In this document: positions 27,720-36,378 of the stretch, in pieces
How positions within the stretch are numbered: position 1 is the first letter of the stretch
How the letters are laid out: each line of letters begins with the position of its first letter
Assembly (NCBI GenBank): GCA_012842745.1
Contig: DUSF01000035.1
Location: forward strand, 186,001 to 250,000
Reading direction: 5' to 3'
Length of the DNA: 64,000 bases
Source: Bacillus sp. (in: firmicutes)
GTDB taxonomy: Bacteria > Bacillota > Bacilli > Bacillales > Bacillaceae_J
Made by a program: the position numbers and the translations under genes
The notes under the pieces: model-generated
What the model saw: only the letters and a program-made list of their open reading frames with translations
What the model was told of the DNA's origin: nothing
Database searches by the model: none

Positions 27720-28391
27720 TTACATATTTTCAGCGGTTTTAATAACCTTCTTACTATTAACTTCAATAGGTCCTTTAGCAATTAGTCCTAAAGGTTTTCC
27801 GACTGACAGTACGGTTCGGCCAAAGAAATTATTTAGAAATGTTGCACCTGCTAAATAAAATCCAAATAAAGAAATAGCGAACTCTGCATACGCGGCAATA
27901 GTAGCAAATAAATCATGGTTAATTCCAAGAGCTGAAAAGCCTAGTGAAAGGAATAATACATTAATAAGAACTAATAGTATCGTCATAATTAAATGAACTT
28001 CAAATGCAGCTACCATTATAAATAAAGAAATGAAAAAGTAACCAAAAAATGCAAATCCCAATTGTCTTGGATCGGCATTTACAGTTAATTCCCCAAACCA
28101 TCCTAAGCTAATTGCCCAGTGAGTTGCAACACCCATCCAAAATAAACCATAAACACCTAAAGCCATTGCACCAAAAGTATTATTATTTCTAAAATCAATT
28201 AATGAAGCCCAAAGTTGTGCAATAGCTCCGAGAAAAATTGCCCATGGTATTGCAAATTCTACCCCTGTTGTCCACCCCATTTTTTGTGAGGACGCTACAA
28301 ATGTTACTATTGCTAATCCGAAAACACCAAATGCTGTTGGATCAGCCATTTTTACCCTTCCTTCTGATACTACTGTTTCAACGCTCGCCAC
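27720..28391 (-). CDS. SatP/YaaH (GPR1/FUN34) family acetate/succinate transporter
   Basis: Predicted six-helix inner-membrane transporter of the acetate uptake family; E. coli SatP carries acetate and succinate with protons. The N-terminal ADPTAFGVFGLAIVTF corresponds to the family NPxPLGLxGF signature, and six hydrophobic stretches follow. GTG start at 28391 gives 223 residues and has GGGAAGGAG 7 bases upstream; the frame is open further up to 28466 without a ribosome site. It lies convergent with sdhCAB and downstream of an AraC regulator gene. Substrate is inferred from family and context. Confidence 0.85.
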   Translation of the reverse strand: MASVETVVSEGRVKMADPTAFGVFGLAIVTFVASSQKMGWTTGVEFAIPWAIFLGAIAQLWASLIDFRNNNTFGAMALGVYGLFWMGVATHWAISLGWFGELTVNADPRQLGFAFFGYFFISLFIMVAAFEVHLIMTILLVLINVLFLSLGFSALGINHDLFATIAAYAEFAISLFGFYLAGATFLNNFFGRTVLSVGKPLGLIAKGPIEVNSKKVIKTAENM

Positions 28392-28563
28392 TCTAACACT
28401 CCTTCCCTTTTCTAATATAATTTCAATATATAATTCGTTTTCATTATATATAACAAATTTATGCAAAGCCTTACAAAATATTGTCTTTGTATATCAAAAA
28501 AATGTCTAATTGTCCAAAAATAGGTACTTTTTTTGTAAGTAAAGTATAAATTTTATAATATAA

Positions 28564-28631
28564 CAAAATATTTCAATATAGTTATAAAATTATTACAAAT
28601 GCAAGAGCAAAATATTTCAATATAGTTATAA
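28564..28631. repeat. Two 24-bp direct repeats upstream of the transporter gene
   Basis: Identical 24-bp copies at 28564-28587 and 28608-28631 (core AAATATTTCAATATAG), 44 bp apart start to start, about four helical turns. They lie 173-240 bases upstream of the transporter start in a very AT-rich gap of about 310 bases that holds no gene. AraC-family proteins usually bind direct repeats, and an AraC-type gene stands next to them. Confidence 0.85.
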
Positions 28632-28660
28632 TAACGTAAACTATAAATATATAGAAAAAT

Positions 28661-28686
28661 AAAAAAAGGTTGGAAAAATCCAACCG
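28661..28686 (-). terminator. Terminator of the AraC-type gene
   Basis: Read leftwards: GGTTGGA, TTTT loop, TCCAACC, then T7 into TTTT. It isolates the regulator from the transporter gene downstream. Confidence 0.85.
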
Positions 28687-28704
28687 TTTGATACGTGCTT
28701 CAAG

Positions 28705-29904
28705 TTATTCATTTACAGTTATAATATGCTCTTCTCTGTATTCACTTGGGGACATTCCGGTTTGTTTTTTAAAGATTGAACTAAAATAATTTGGTGTATT
28801 AAAACCTACTTGTGCCGCAATTGACTCGATTGTGTCGTTTGTATTGGCAAGCAAATACTTTGCTCGTTTCACTCGAATATTTGTAACATACTCAACGAAA
28901 GAAACGCCAAGTTCTTTTTTGAATAAGCGGCTAAAATACGTGTGGCTTAGATGGACCTTATTTGCCACCTTTTTAATGGACAAGTCCTCGTGAAAATAGT
29001 TAGAAATATATTCGATACATTTTTGTAAATTTGTGTCTTTTGTTAATTCTTCATAAAAACAAAGTAAACTGCCATCACTAATGGCTTGTCCTAAAGCCTT
29101 CCTTGCTTCCCTATATGGTTGATTTAAATTTAATGGGTCATTATAAACAGAGCCTACACCGGCGTGTAAAGTGATGCTGTATTCCTTTTGAATTTCTTCG
29201 ATTAGCTTCAAGAGATAATAACGAATTTGATCCCATTCACGAATTGACTTATAAACATAAGGGATGTGAAAAAGCACTGCTAAATAACGAGGAAAAGAGA
29301 CAAAATATACGTCCTTTACCCAATGTGATAGATGGTTTTTTATATCTGAGCGAAGATGTGTACGTATTACACGTCTACCAGATTCATTCTCAATAAATTC
29401 TTGTGCAGCATTTGCCCCTTGTACAAGACAAACAATATTTGGAATACTTTCCATTTTGGAAAATGTTTGGTATTTTTCCAGTTCTTCCTCTGTTTTTACT
29501 TCGCCAAATAGTAGTCGTCTCAAAAACATCTCCCTTACAATCGGTAAATCTCCTAATCCTTCAACCGAAGTTTTTATAGCGTTAATAAATGCTTTTTTTC
29601 TTACAGGGTTTAACAATAATGAGTGGGCATGTAAGTTAACGGCAACAGGTGCTGTGTTTAAATTTTTCTCATTCATGATAATAATCAGTTTACTTTGTAA
29701 ATATCTTTTCCTAAGGTGATTAATTTTAATCCAGTCGAAAGATGCATTAATTTGAGCAACAATAATATCAATCATCGTATTACTTTGATCGTCCTCAGGC
29801 AATAATTTGTAGTGACCACTTAAGGCTTCATTAATCCAGTTTTCGAACTTTTCACGCGAGTTATGGTCCATGCCCACAACTTTAACGTTGTACATGCTAT
29901 ACAT
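28705..29904 (-). CDS. YesN-like AraC-family regulator with degenerate receiver
   Basis: 399-residue DNA-binding protein. C-terminal AraC domain (about 300-395) with both helix-turn-helix motifs: SIKKVANKVHLSHTYFSRLF and SIAAQVGFNTPNYFSSIF. The middle part (about 130-290) resembles the YesN/CdaR-type region (LHAGVGSVYNDPLNLNQPY). Residues 5-115 look like a receiver fold that lost its chemistry: a single Asp in VVGMDHNS, no phospho-Asp in MIDIIVAQI, and Asn for the conserved Lys in LLLNPV. It may therefore sense a ligand or partner instead of a kinase. ATG follows AGGGGAGG. Likely target: the adjacent transporter gene. Confidence 0.85.
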   Translation of the reverse strand: MYSMYNVKVVGMDHNSREKFENWINEALSGHYKLLPEDDQSNTMIDIIVAQINASFDWIKINHLRKRYLQSKLIIIMNEKNLNTAPVAVNLHAHSLLLNPVRKKAFINAIKTSVEGLGDLPIVREMFLRRLLFGEVKTEEELEKYQTFSKMESIPNIVCLVQGANAAQEFIENESGRRVIRTHLRSDIKNHLSHWVKDVYFVSFPRYLAVLFHIPYVYKSIREWDQIRYYLLKLIEEIQKEYSITLHAGVGSVYNDPLNLNQPYREARKALGQAISDGSLLCFYEELTKDTNLQKCIEYISNYFHEDLSIKKVANKVHLSHTYFSRLFKKELGVSFVEYVTNIRVKRAKYLLANTNDTIESIAAQVGFNTPNYFSSIFKKQTGMSPSEYREEHIITVNE

Positions 29905-30098
29905 GTTAATTGTCCTCCCCTAATTTACACCAGTTCCATAATATTAAATATTAATTATAATTTTTTACCAAGATTATTATACTAAATTTTTGAACGGTAT
30001 GTGACAATCTACTACATAAGTTGCAAAATTGTTCACAAATTTTGCAGTAATGAATTGGAATTTTATTAGCAATTTTTACGTTATTTGTACCTCTAAGT

Positions 30099-30127
30099 CA
30101 CAGACTCACTCCATTTTACATATGATA
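30099..30127 (+). promoter_or_regulatory. Sigma-K promoter of gerE
   Basis: CACA (30099-30102), 16-bp spacer, CATATGATA (30119-30127): an exact match to the sigma-K pattern mACm-N16-CATAnnnTA. gerE is transcribed by sigma-K in the mother cell of B. subtilis. Confidence 0.72.
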
Positions 30128-30188
30128 TCAAGACTAAATATATTCCCTTCAAACACAACTCATGCCCTGGTAAGGAGGGAAAAATTGA

Positions 30189-30413
30189 TTGAAGGAAAAT
30201 AACTACCAACCGAAGCCGCTACTTACAAAGAGAGAAAAAGAGGTATTTGAGCTTTTAGTACAGGACAAAACAACGAAAGAAATTGCAGAGGAGCTTTTTA
30301 TAAGTGAAAAAACAGTTCGTAACCATATTTCGAATGCCATGCAAAAGCTTGGAGTTAAGGGGCGCTCCCAAGCAGTCGTGGAACTCCTTAGAATGGGGGA
30401 ACTAGAACTATAG
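30189..30413 (+). CDS. gerE: Spore germination/coat regulator GerE
   Basis: 74-residue LuxR-type DNA-binding protein consisting of the HTH domain alone: LTKREKEVFELLVQDKTTKE, IAEELFISEKTVRNHISNAM and QKLGVKGRSQAVVELLRMGE. GerE is the last regulator of the mother-cell cascade and controls late coat genes. TTG start 30189 follows AAGGAGGG. Same length as B. subtilis GerE, and a clean sigma-K promoter lies upstream. Confidence 0.96.
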   Translation: MKENNYQPKPLLTKREKEVFELLVQDKTTKEIAEELFISEKTVRNHISNAMQKLGVKGRSQAVVELLRMGELEL

Positions 30414-30417
30414 TACG

Positions 30418-30456
30418 TGCCGGCTTTCATAATTGGGAGCCGGCATCGTTTCTTTC
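30418..30456 (+). terminator. Terminator of gerE
   Basis: TGCCGGCT (30418-30425) / AGCCGGCA (30438-30445), followed by TCGTTTCTTT. Confidence 0.75.
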
Positions 30457-30533
30457 AGTTTTTCCGATTTAATTATAACTATCCTTTTAATATAATGAAT
30501 AGTAACACGATTAGGAAAAAAGGGGCAGCGATT

Positions 30534-32036
30534 TTGAAAACTATTAATCTACTATCTTTATTAAGTGCAAAAGATGATCTGAATGCAATGAATTTTGCAA
30601 AATACATCGAACAATTTGGCATTAATCCTAAAATCAGAGCAGGCGAAATTGAAGATATTGAAGCGCTGGTTGATGAATTTATGAAAAGAGGAAATCAATT
30701 CGATATTCTCAACCATTATTATGTTGGATTTACGATTAAACAAATTGGGAAAGAATTTGACCTACTAAGAATCGGTGAGAATAGTATCATTAATATTGAG
30801 TTAAAGCTAATAAGTACGGAAGAGAAAATCATAAAGCAGCTTGTGCAAAATCAACATTATTTAAAATTTCTTGATGTTGATGTTTACAGTTTCACCTACA
30901 TTTCCGCAACAAAGAAACTCTATGCACTTGTCGGTCCGCAAGAAATCAAAGAAGTGGAATTTGAGGTTTTAATTGAAAAATTAAAAGAACAAATAATAAA
31001 AGAAATTGATGATCTTGATAATTTATTTGATCCAACCAATTATATAGTTTCGCCATTCAACTCAACTGATGCCTTCATTGAAGATAAGTATTTTCTAAGT
31101 GCGCAGCAGAGTACATTTAAAAGGGAAATTATCCAATTAACACCGATGGAACAGTCAATTTTTATTGCGATTAAAGGTGGATCTGGATCCGGAAAAACAC
31201 TGTTAACTTACGATATCGCAAAAGAATATATGAGACAGTCGAAAAAGGTGCTCATTTTTAATTGTGGAAAATTAAATAATGGACATGTTACATTGAAAAC
31301 TCACTATCATTGGTCAATTGAGGCGATTAGTAACTTTAGCGAATACGACGATCATTCAGAAATGGATATTGAGCAATATGAATTAATCATATTCGATGAA
31401 GCTCAAAGAATATATAAAAATAAATTTTTAAAATTAACAAATTTGCTTCAACAACTCAAAATCAAATGCATTTTTTCTTATGATCCTAACCAATGCCTTA
31501 CTGCGTTAGAAATTGAAAATAATATCCCTAAATTAATTGAGGAAACTTTAAATCCTTATCAATATGAATTAACAACAATCATTAGACATAACAAAGAAAT
31601 TCATGCGTTTATTAATAAGTTATTTGATTTATCAAAGCACGCCAAAATCGAGAATTATTCAGACATCAGTATTCAGTATTTTTCCTTGAAGGGTGCGACA
31701 ACAAGCTACTTACAATCATTACAAAAAGAGGGCTGGAAAGTCATTGATTACACCGAAACAAGGTATATTGAACACCCCGATAATGATCATATCATTACAA
31801 CAGGGGTAAATTCCCATGATGGAATCGGTCAAGAACTTGATTGTGTTGTGGCTGTCATTGATGAATCTTTTTATTACAAACCAAATCACAAGCTGTCCAC
31901 AAAAGATTTAGGGAAACAAATGTACTATCAGCCGACGCGAATGTTATATCAAAACATTAGTCGTACGAAAAAAAAGCTGCAAATTGTCATCTATAATAAT
32001 CCCGATGTTTTAGATGAGATTTTAAAGATTTTATAG
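30534..32036 (+). CDS. PD-(D/E)XK nuclease fused to DUF2075-like helicase/ATPase
   Basis: 500-residue two-part protein, not part of the core gene order. Residues 50-130 carry a PD-(D/E)XK-like pattern: Asp76 in KEFDLL and Glu89-x-Lys91 in NIELKL. Residues 205-490 are a superfamily 1-type ATPase: Walker A GGSGSGKT (215-222), Walker B LIIFDEAQ (284-291), an Arg motif TTIIRHN, GQELDCVVAVID (432-443) and Arg477 in NISRTKKKL. This matches the DUF2075 / Schlafen group 3 helicase-like family. TTG start 30534 has AAAGGGG upstream; a longer frame begins inside the gerE terminator. Codons look AT-richer than the neighbours. Function is inferred: DNA or RNA cleavage, perhaps antiphage. Confidence 0.75.
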   Translation: MKTINLLSLLSAKDDLNAMNFAKYIEQFGINPKIRAGEIEDIEALVDEFMKRGNQFDILNHYYVGFTIKQIGKEFDLLRIGENSIINIELKLISTEEKIIKQLVQNQHYLKFLDVDVYSFTYISATKKLYALVGPQEIKEVEFEVLIEKLKEQIIKEIDDLDNLFDPTNYIVSPFNSTDAFIEDKYFLSAQQSTFKREIIQLTPMEQSIFIAIKGGSGSGKTLLTYDIAKEYMRQSKKVLIFNCGKLNNGHVTLKTHYHWSIEAISNFSEYDDHSEMDIEQYELIIFDEAQRIYKNKFLKLTNLLQQLKIKCIFSYDPNQCLTALEIENNIPKLIEETLNPYQYELTTIIRHNKEIHAFINKLFDLSKHAKIENYSDISIQYFSLKGATTSYLQSLQKEGWKVIDYTETRYIEHPDNDHIITTGVNSHDGIGQELDCVVAVIDESFYYKPNHKLSTKDLGKQMYYQPTRMLYQNISRTKKKLQIVIYNNPDVLDEILKIL

Positions 32037-32108
32037 GTGATATGTCTGTTTTTCAAACCATATTATAAAAGTCGGCTTTACTTTGACATGGGATAATTGG
32101 GTTCATTG

Positions 32109-32117
32109 TGGTATAAT
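32109..32117 (+). promoter_or_regulatory. Extended -10 promoter of racE
   Basis: TG-G-TATAAT at 32109-32117, 70 bases before the racE start. A TTGACA at 32083 is 23 bp away, too far to be its -35. Confidence 0.6.
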
Positions 32118-32187
32118 ACTTCATTGGGAAATAATATTTAATATAAAATTGATTATAATTTTTATTACAAAATGGGGCGATTAAGCT

Positions 32188-32985
32188 TTGAATAGACCAA
32201 TTGGTGTAATTGATTCAGGTGTTGGTGGATTAACAGTTGCGAAAGAGATTATGAGACAGCTGCCAAAAGAAGAAATTATTTATTTAGGAGATACAGCACG
32301 TTGTCCTTACGGTTCAAGGCCTGTGGAAGAAGTCAAGAAATTTACGTGGGAATTAACTAATCATTTATTAAACTATAACATTAAAATGTTAGTTATTGCA
32401 TGTAATACAGCGACAGCACTTGTGTTAGACGATATAAGAGCTACCATTACTATACCTGTCGTAGGTGTTATCTATCCAGGGGCAAGAACAGCTCTAAAGG
32501 TAACGAAAAATAATCATATCGGTGTCATCGGAACCGTCGGCACGATTAGAAGCGGCTCTTATGAACAAGCCTTGAAAAGTATAAATCATCATGTGGAAGT
32601 AGAAAGTCTTGCCTGTCCATCATTTGTGCCGATTGTTGAAAGTGGCAATTATGAAGATGAAGATGCTAGAAATATTGTCAAGGAATCATTAGCGCCATTA
32701 AAAGTCCATGATATTGATACACTTATATTGGGGTGTACCCATTATCCAATCCTTCGACCTGTGATTCAACAAGTTATGGGTGAAAAAGTGAAACTGATTA
32801 GTTCTGGGGACGAAACTGCTAGGGAAGTTAGTACTCTTTTACATCATGCTAGTATGTTGGTTACTGAGGATAGAATACCAAATCATTTATTTTTAACAAC
32901 AGGGCCTAAGGAAATTTTTCAACATATTGCTTCAAGGGTATTTGAACACCCGATTGAAAATGTCCAATCGATTACATTATCATAA
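32188..32985 (+). CDS. racE: Glutamate racemase
   Basis: Interconverts L- and D-glutamate, supplying D-Glu for peptidoglycan. 265 residues, the normal length. N-terminal [19 protein letters not shown] and the two catalytic cysteines in [11 protein letters not shown] and [13 protein letters not shown], with [13 protein letters not shown] binding substrate. TTG start 32188 after GGGGCGATTAAG. Bacilli can have two copies; position before gerM and rph points to racE rather than yrpC. Confidence 0.95.
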   Translation: MNRPIGVIDSGVGGLTVAKEIMRQLPKEEIIYLGDTARCPYGSRPVEEVKKFTWELTNHLLNYNIKMLVIACNTATALVLDDIRATITIPVVGVIYPGARTALKVTKNNHIGVIGTVGTIRSGSYEQALKSINHHVEVESLACPSFVPIVESGNYEDEDARNIVKESLAPLKVHDIDTLILGCTHYPILRPVIQQVMGEKVKLISSGDETAREVSTLLHHASMLVTEDRIPNHLFLTTGPKEIFQHIASRVFEHPIENVQSITLS

Positions 32986-32988
32986 ATG

Positions 32989-33012
32989 ACCTTCCTTTTC
33001 GGAAGGTTTTTC
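32989..33012 (+). terminator. Terminator of racE
   Basis: ACCTTCC / GGAAGGT stem with TTTTC loop, followed by TTTTCTTATTT. Confidence 0.8.
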
Positions 33013-33091
33013 TTATTTGTAAAAAAAATTCGGTCTAAAACTTGGCAATGCTCGTATATATGTAGTACAAACTGCTATTGGAGGGAGAATT

Positions 33092-34171
33092 ATGTTTAAA
33101 ATAAAAAAGAGCGGTTTACTAGCATCGATTATGGCCTTATCTACAGTTTTAGCAGGCTGTGCAATCGGTGGTGAACAAGCAATTCGCCAAATGGACACTC
33201 AAAAACCACAAGAAGTTACATATGTTGAAGAGGATGCATTAGATCAAAAAAATTCGTCAGCTGAACAAGTTGAAAATCAGGAAGAAAATGAAGCAGAGCA
33301 GACGGTATCAAGGGAACTGTATTTGTTAGACAAGAACGGCTTTGTAGTGCCACAGACGCTTCCCTTGCCAAAAACGAACGAAGTAGCAAAACAAGCATTG
33401 GAATATCTTGTTGAGGGTGGTCCGATTAGTGAATTACTACCTAACGGCTTCCGGGCTATTTTACCAGCTGGAACAATGGTAAATGGCGTAAATTTACAAA
33501 AAGACGGTACGCTTGTCGTCGATTTTTCAAAAGAGTTCTCAAATTATAATGCAGAAGATGAACTGAAAATATTACAAGCCCTTACTTATACTTTAACGCA
33601 ATTTGATACAGTGAATAAAGTGAAAATTCAAATTAATGGCTATGACCAAACGAACATGCCTGTAAACGGAACACCAATTAACGAAGGCACAAGCCGGGCA
33701 AATGGAATTAATTTTGATAACGGGGAAGTCGTCGATGTTGTGAATAGTAAAGCTGTTACGCTTTACTTTCTTGGGCAAAATGGGGACAACACATACTTTG
33801 TTCCTGTTACAAGACGAATTGGGAAAAATGATGATGCTTATGAAGCGACCGTAAAAGAATTAATTAAAGGACCAAATGTTGTATCCGGTTTGTACACGGA
33901 ACTTCATAAAGATATCGCGCTGTTAGAGAAGCCTTCTTACAAAGGTGGTGTACTCACATTAAATTTTAACGAAGGAATTCTTAGTAGCTTACAGGGTACG
34001 GCACTTTCAAAAAATATTTTAAATGAGCTTGTCTTATCGCTAACCGAGCATGCTGGTGTTGATGGTGTAGCGATAAAGGTAAATGGTATGGAAAAAGTAT
34101 TGAATGAACAAGGAGCAGAAATTGCGGCACCTGTTTTGAGACCAAAATCTGTGAATACAGGTAGTTTTTAG
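33092..34171 (+). CDS. gerM: Spore germination lipoprotein GerM
   Basis: 359-residue lipoprotein needed for sporulation and germination in B. subtilis. The signal peptide ends in the lipobox VLAGC (Cys at about residue 23), followed by an acidic linker (EENEAEQ). Two GerMN domains follow (about 75-195 and 220-340), each with the LPAGTMVNGVNLQKDGTLVVDFS type of pattern (second copy: GGVLTLNFNEGIL). GGAGGGAG ribosome site. Sits between racE and rph as in B. subtilis; sigma-E control is expected but no convincing promoter was found. Confidence 0.92.
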   Translation: MFKIKKSGLLASIMALSTVLAGCAIGGEQAIRQMDTQKPQEVTYVEEDALDQKNSSAEQVENQEENEAEQTVSRELYLLDKNGFVVPQTLPLPKTNEVAKQALEYLVEGGPISELLPNGFRAILPAGTMVNGVNLQKDGTLVVDFSKEFSNYNAEDELKILQALTYTLTQFDTVNKVKIQINGYDQTNMPVNGTPINEGTSRANGINFDNGEVVDVVNSKAVTLYFLGQNGDNTYFVPVTRRIGKNDDAYEATVKELIKGPNVVSGLYTELHKDIALLEKPSYKGGVLTLNFNEGILSSLQGTALSKNILNELVLSLTEHAGVDGVAIKVNGMEKVLNEQGAEIAAPVLRPKSVNTGSF

Positions 34172-34209
34172 CGGAGGAAATTTGCTATAATTAAATATAC
34201 TAACGGTGA

Positions 34210-34241
34210 GGGCTGGCTAACATTTGCCGCCTTTTTTGTTT
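34210..34241 (+). terminator. Probable terminator of gerM
   Basis: GGCTGGC (from about 34211), short loop, GCCGCC, then T6. Confidence 0.6.
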
Positions 34242-34309
34242 CTACTCCAGTTTAAATCATGGAAATAATGAACAAAGTAAATGAAGACATAATTTCAGGA
34301 GGGGTTTAG

Positions 34310-35053
34310 TTGAGAGTTGATGGGAGAAAGAAAGATGAATTAAGACCAATACATATTGACACAGGTTATTTGAAGCATCCTGAAGGATCTGTCTTAATAA
34401 CAGTCGGGGATACAAAAGTAATTTGTACAGCCAGCATTGAGGACCGTGTTCCGCCATTTTTACGCGGGCAAGGAAAAGGGTGGATTACTGCTGAATATTC
34501 AATGCTGCCAAGAGCAACAGACCAAAGAACGATGCGTGAATCAACGAAAGGCAAGGTTTCAGGTAGAACGATGGAAATTCAGCGTCTAATTGGCCGCGCC
34601 CTTCGCTCTGTTGTAAATCTTGACCTTGTCGGGGAGCGGACAATTTGGATTGACTGTGATGTCATTCAGGCTGATGGGGGAACGAGAACAGCTTCCATCT
34701 CAGGTTCTTTTGTGGCGATGACGCTTGCTCTTGGGAAAATGGTAGAGAGAAAGGAGAGTAAGGAATTTCCGATCAAAGCCTTTCTCGCTGCAACTTCGGT
34801 TGGAATTGACCCGGAATTTGGGGAAATATTAGACTTAAACTATATCGAAGATTCAAAAGCGAGTGTTGATATGAATATTGTCATGACAGGAGCTGGTGAA
34901 TTTGTTGAGCTTCAAGGAACAGGAGAGGAAGCTACTTTTTCAAAAAAACAGCTACAGCAATTACTGAACCTTGGGGAAAAGGGAGTCAATGAAATAATTG
35001 CACTCCAAAAGGTAGCACTGGGTGAATTAGCGAATAGAATAGGAGCGAAGTGA
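34310..35053 (+). CDS. rph: Ribonuclease PH
   Basis: Phosphorolytic 3'-5' exoribonuclease that trims tRNA precursor ends. 247 residues with the RNase PH start [15 protein letters not shown], the phosphate-binding region [13 protein letters not shown] and [15 protein letters not shown], and [17 protein letters not shown]. The RNase PH fold forms a hexameric ring. TTG start 34310 after CAGGAGGGG. The rdgB gene follows after 1 base, so they are co-translated. Confidence 0.95.
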   Translation: MRVDGRKKDELRPIHIDTGYLKHPEGSVLITVGDTKVICTASIEDRVPPFLRGQGKGWITAEYSMLPRATDQRTMRESTKGKVSGRTMEIQRLIGRALRSVVNLDLVGERTIWIDCDVIQADGGTRTASISGSFVAMTLALGKMVERKESKEFPIKAFLAATSVGIDPEFGEILDLNYIEDSKASVDMNIVMTGAGEFVELQGTGEEATFSKKQLQQLLNLGEKGVNEIIALQKVALGELANRIGAK

Positions 35054-35054
35054 T

Positions 35055-35648
35055 TTGAAAGATATTTTAATCGCCACTAAAAACAAAGGCAAAGTTAAAG
35101 AATTTGCCGCCTTATTTGCAGAAAAAGACATCGTTGTACATTCACTTTTAGATTTTCCAGACTCGCTTGATGTTGAAGAAACTGGGGATACATTTATTGA
35201 AAATGCGAAATTGAAAGCAGAAACAATTGCAAAACAGTTTAATAAAATTGTAATTGCTGATGATTCTGGCCTTTCTGTCGATGCGCTAGATGGCCGTCCG
35301 GGTGTTTTTTCCGCAAGGTATGCCGGAGAGCCAACGGACGATCAAGCCAATTTAGAAAAGGTTCTACGTGAATTACATGGTGTTCCTTCTGAAAAAAGAA
35401 CAGCAAGATTTCACTGTATTTTAGCGGTAGCGATTCCGAATGAGAAAACTAAAATATTCGAAGGAGCTTGTGAAGGCTATATTACAGAAGAACCGCTTGG
35501 AGAAAATGGCTTTGGCTATGATCCGATTTTTTACGTTCCCGATAGAAGGCAAACGATGGCGCAGCTATCGAATGATGAGAAGAATAAAATTAGTCACCGT
35601 GCCAATGCGATGAAACAGCTTCGTGAAAGCTGGGATACAATTTTTTAA
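35055..35648 (+). CDS. rdgB: XTP/dITP diphosphatase (RdgB/HAM1 family)
   Basis: Hydrolyses non-canonical purine nucleotides (dITP, XTP) to monophosphates, keeping them out of DNA and RNA. 197 residues with the HAM1 motifs [49 protein letters not shown] and [13 protein letters not shown] start 35055, nearly touching the rph stop; GGAGCGAAG is inside the end of rph. Corresponds to ysnA of B. subtilis. Confidence 0.94.
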   Translation: MKDILIATKNKGKVKEFAALFAEKDIVVHSLLDFPDSLDVEETGDTFIENAKLKAETIAKQFNKIVIADDSGLSVDALDGRPGVFSARYAGEPTDDQANLEKVLRELHGVPSEKRTARFHCILAVAIPNEKTKIFEGACEGYITEEPLGENGFGYDPIFYVPDRRQTMAQLSNDEKNKISHRANAMKQLRESWDTIF

Positions 35649-35670
35649 TTAGATTAGATGGGAGAAAAGC

Positions 35671-36186
35671 ATGAAGGTTCTTATCGTAAGCGATAGCCAT
35701 GGATTAGAAAAAGAACTTGTCGCTTTGAAAAATAAATACAGTTCTGAAGTTGATGCGATGATTCATTGCGGGGATTCAGAATTATCGTTCGCCTCGAATG
35801 AAATTGCTGATTACATAGCTGTAAAGGGGAATTGTGATTATGACCGTAATTTTCTAAATGACCAGCTAGTTTCAATTAATGAAGTACCGTTTTACATTAC
35901 CCATGGACATTTGTATAATGTAAAAATGTCATTGCTAAACTTACGCTATCGTGCTGAAGAAGTCGGCGCAAAGATTGTGTGCTTTGGTCATTCTCACATT
36001 GCTGGTGCAGAATTGATTGATGATATTCTCTTTATTAATCCAGGGAGCATTTATCTACCAAGAGCTAGAAAAGAAAAAACATATGCTATATTAGAAGTTG
36101 ACGATTATAAAAATTGTGTTGTAAGATTTTTTAGTATTGATGGTATGGAAATACCAGCATTAATGGTAAAATGTAAAATAGGTTAG
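35671..36186 (+). CDS. ysnB: YfcE/MJ0936-family phosphodiesterase
   Basis: 171-residue calcineurin-like metallophosphoesterase. Metal ligands are visible in SDSHG, HCGDSE, KGNCD, THGH and CFGHSHIAG. E. coli YfcE cleaves phosphodiesters in vitro; the natural substrate is unknown. ATG follows GGGAGAAAAGC. Third gene of rph-rdgB-ysnB; a stem-loop overlaps its stop codon. Confidence 0.92.
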   Translation: MKVLIVSDSHGLEKELVALKNKYSSEVDAMIHCGDSELSFASNEIADYIAVKGNCDYDRNFLNDQLVSINEVPFYITHGHLYNVKMSLLNLRYRAEEVGAKIVCFGHSHIAGAELIDDILFINPGSIYLPRARKEKTYAILEVDDYKNCVVRFFSIDGMEIPALMVKCKIG

Positions 36187-36208
36187 GGAAAAAGTCTCTA
36201 ACCTATTC
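36177..36208 (+). terminator. Hairpin at the end of ysnB
   Basis: AATAGGTTAG (with the TAG stop) pairs with CTAACCTATT. No T-run follows, so termination is uncertain. Confidence 0.5.
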
Positions 36209-36218
36209 ATAAAAAATG

Positions 36219-36247
36219 TTGACACGGTAATTTGGATAGTATATATT
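36219..36247 (+). promoter_or_regulatory. Sigma-A promoter of the tRNA pair
   Basis: TTGACA (36219-36224), 17-bp spacer, TATATT (36242-36247), about 40 bases before the first tRNA. Confidence 0.8.
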
Positions 36248-36287
36248 AATATTTGTCGCTGATTGAAATGCTTAATTTCAACTAAAT

Positions 36288-36361
36288 GCGGGTGTAGTTT
36301 AATGGTAAAACTTCAGCCTTCCAAGCTGATGTCGTGGGTTCGATTCCCATCACCCGCTCCA
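36288..36361 (+). tRNA. tRNA-Gly (anticodon TCC)
   Basis: Acceptor arms GCGGGTG / CACCCGC, anticodon loop CTTCCAA giving TCC, TPsiC loop GGTTCGATTCC. Reads Gly GGA/GGG. The CCA end is encoded (TCCA at 36358-36361). Confidence 0.96.
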
Positions 36362-36378
36362 AATGAATTTCATACTAT

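Noticed and set aside
28705-29904. Response regulator of a two-component system
   Set aside because: The receiver-like part lacks the phospho-acceptor Asp and conserved Lys, and no kinase gene is adjacent.
30417-30533. Longer N-terminus for the nuclease-helicase starting at 30417
   Set aside because: It begins inside the gerE terminator hairpin and crosses the likely promoter; TTG 30534 has the ribosome site.
33013-33091. Sigma-E promoter for gerM
   Set aside because: Sequences such as CGTATATA with GTCTAAAA fit the sigma-E pattern poorly in both sequence and spacing.
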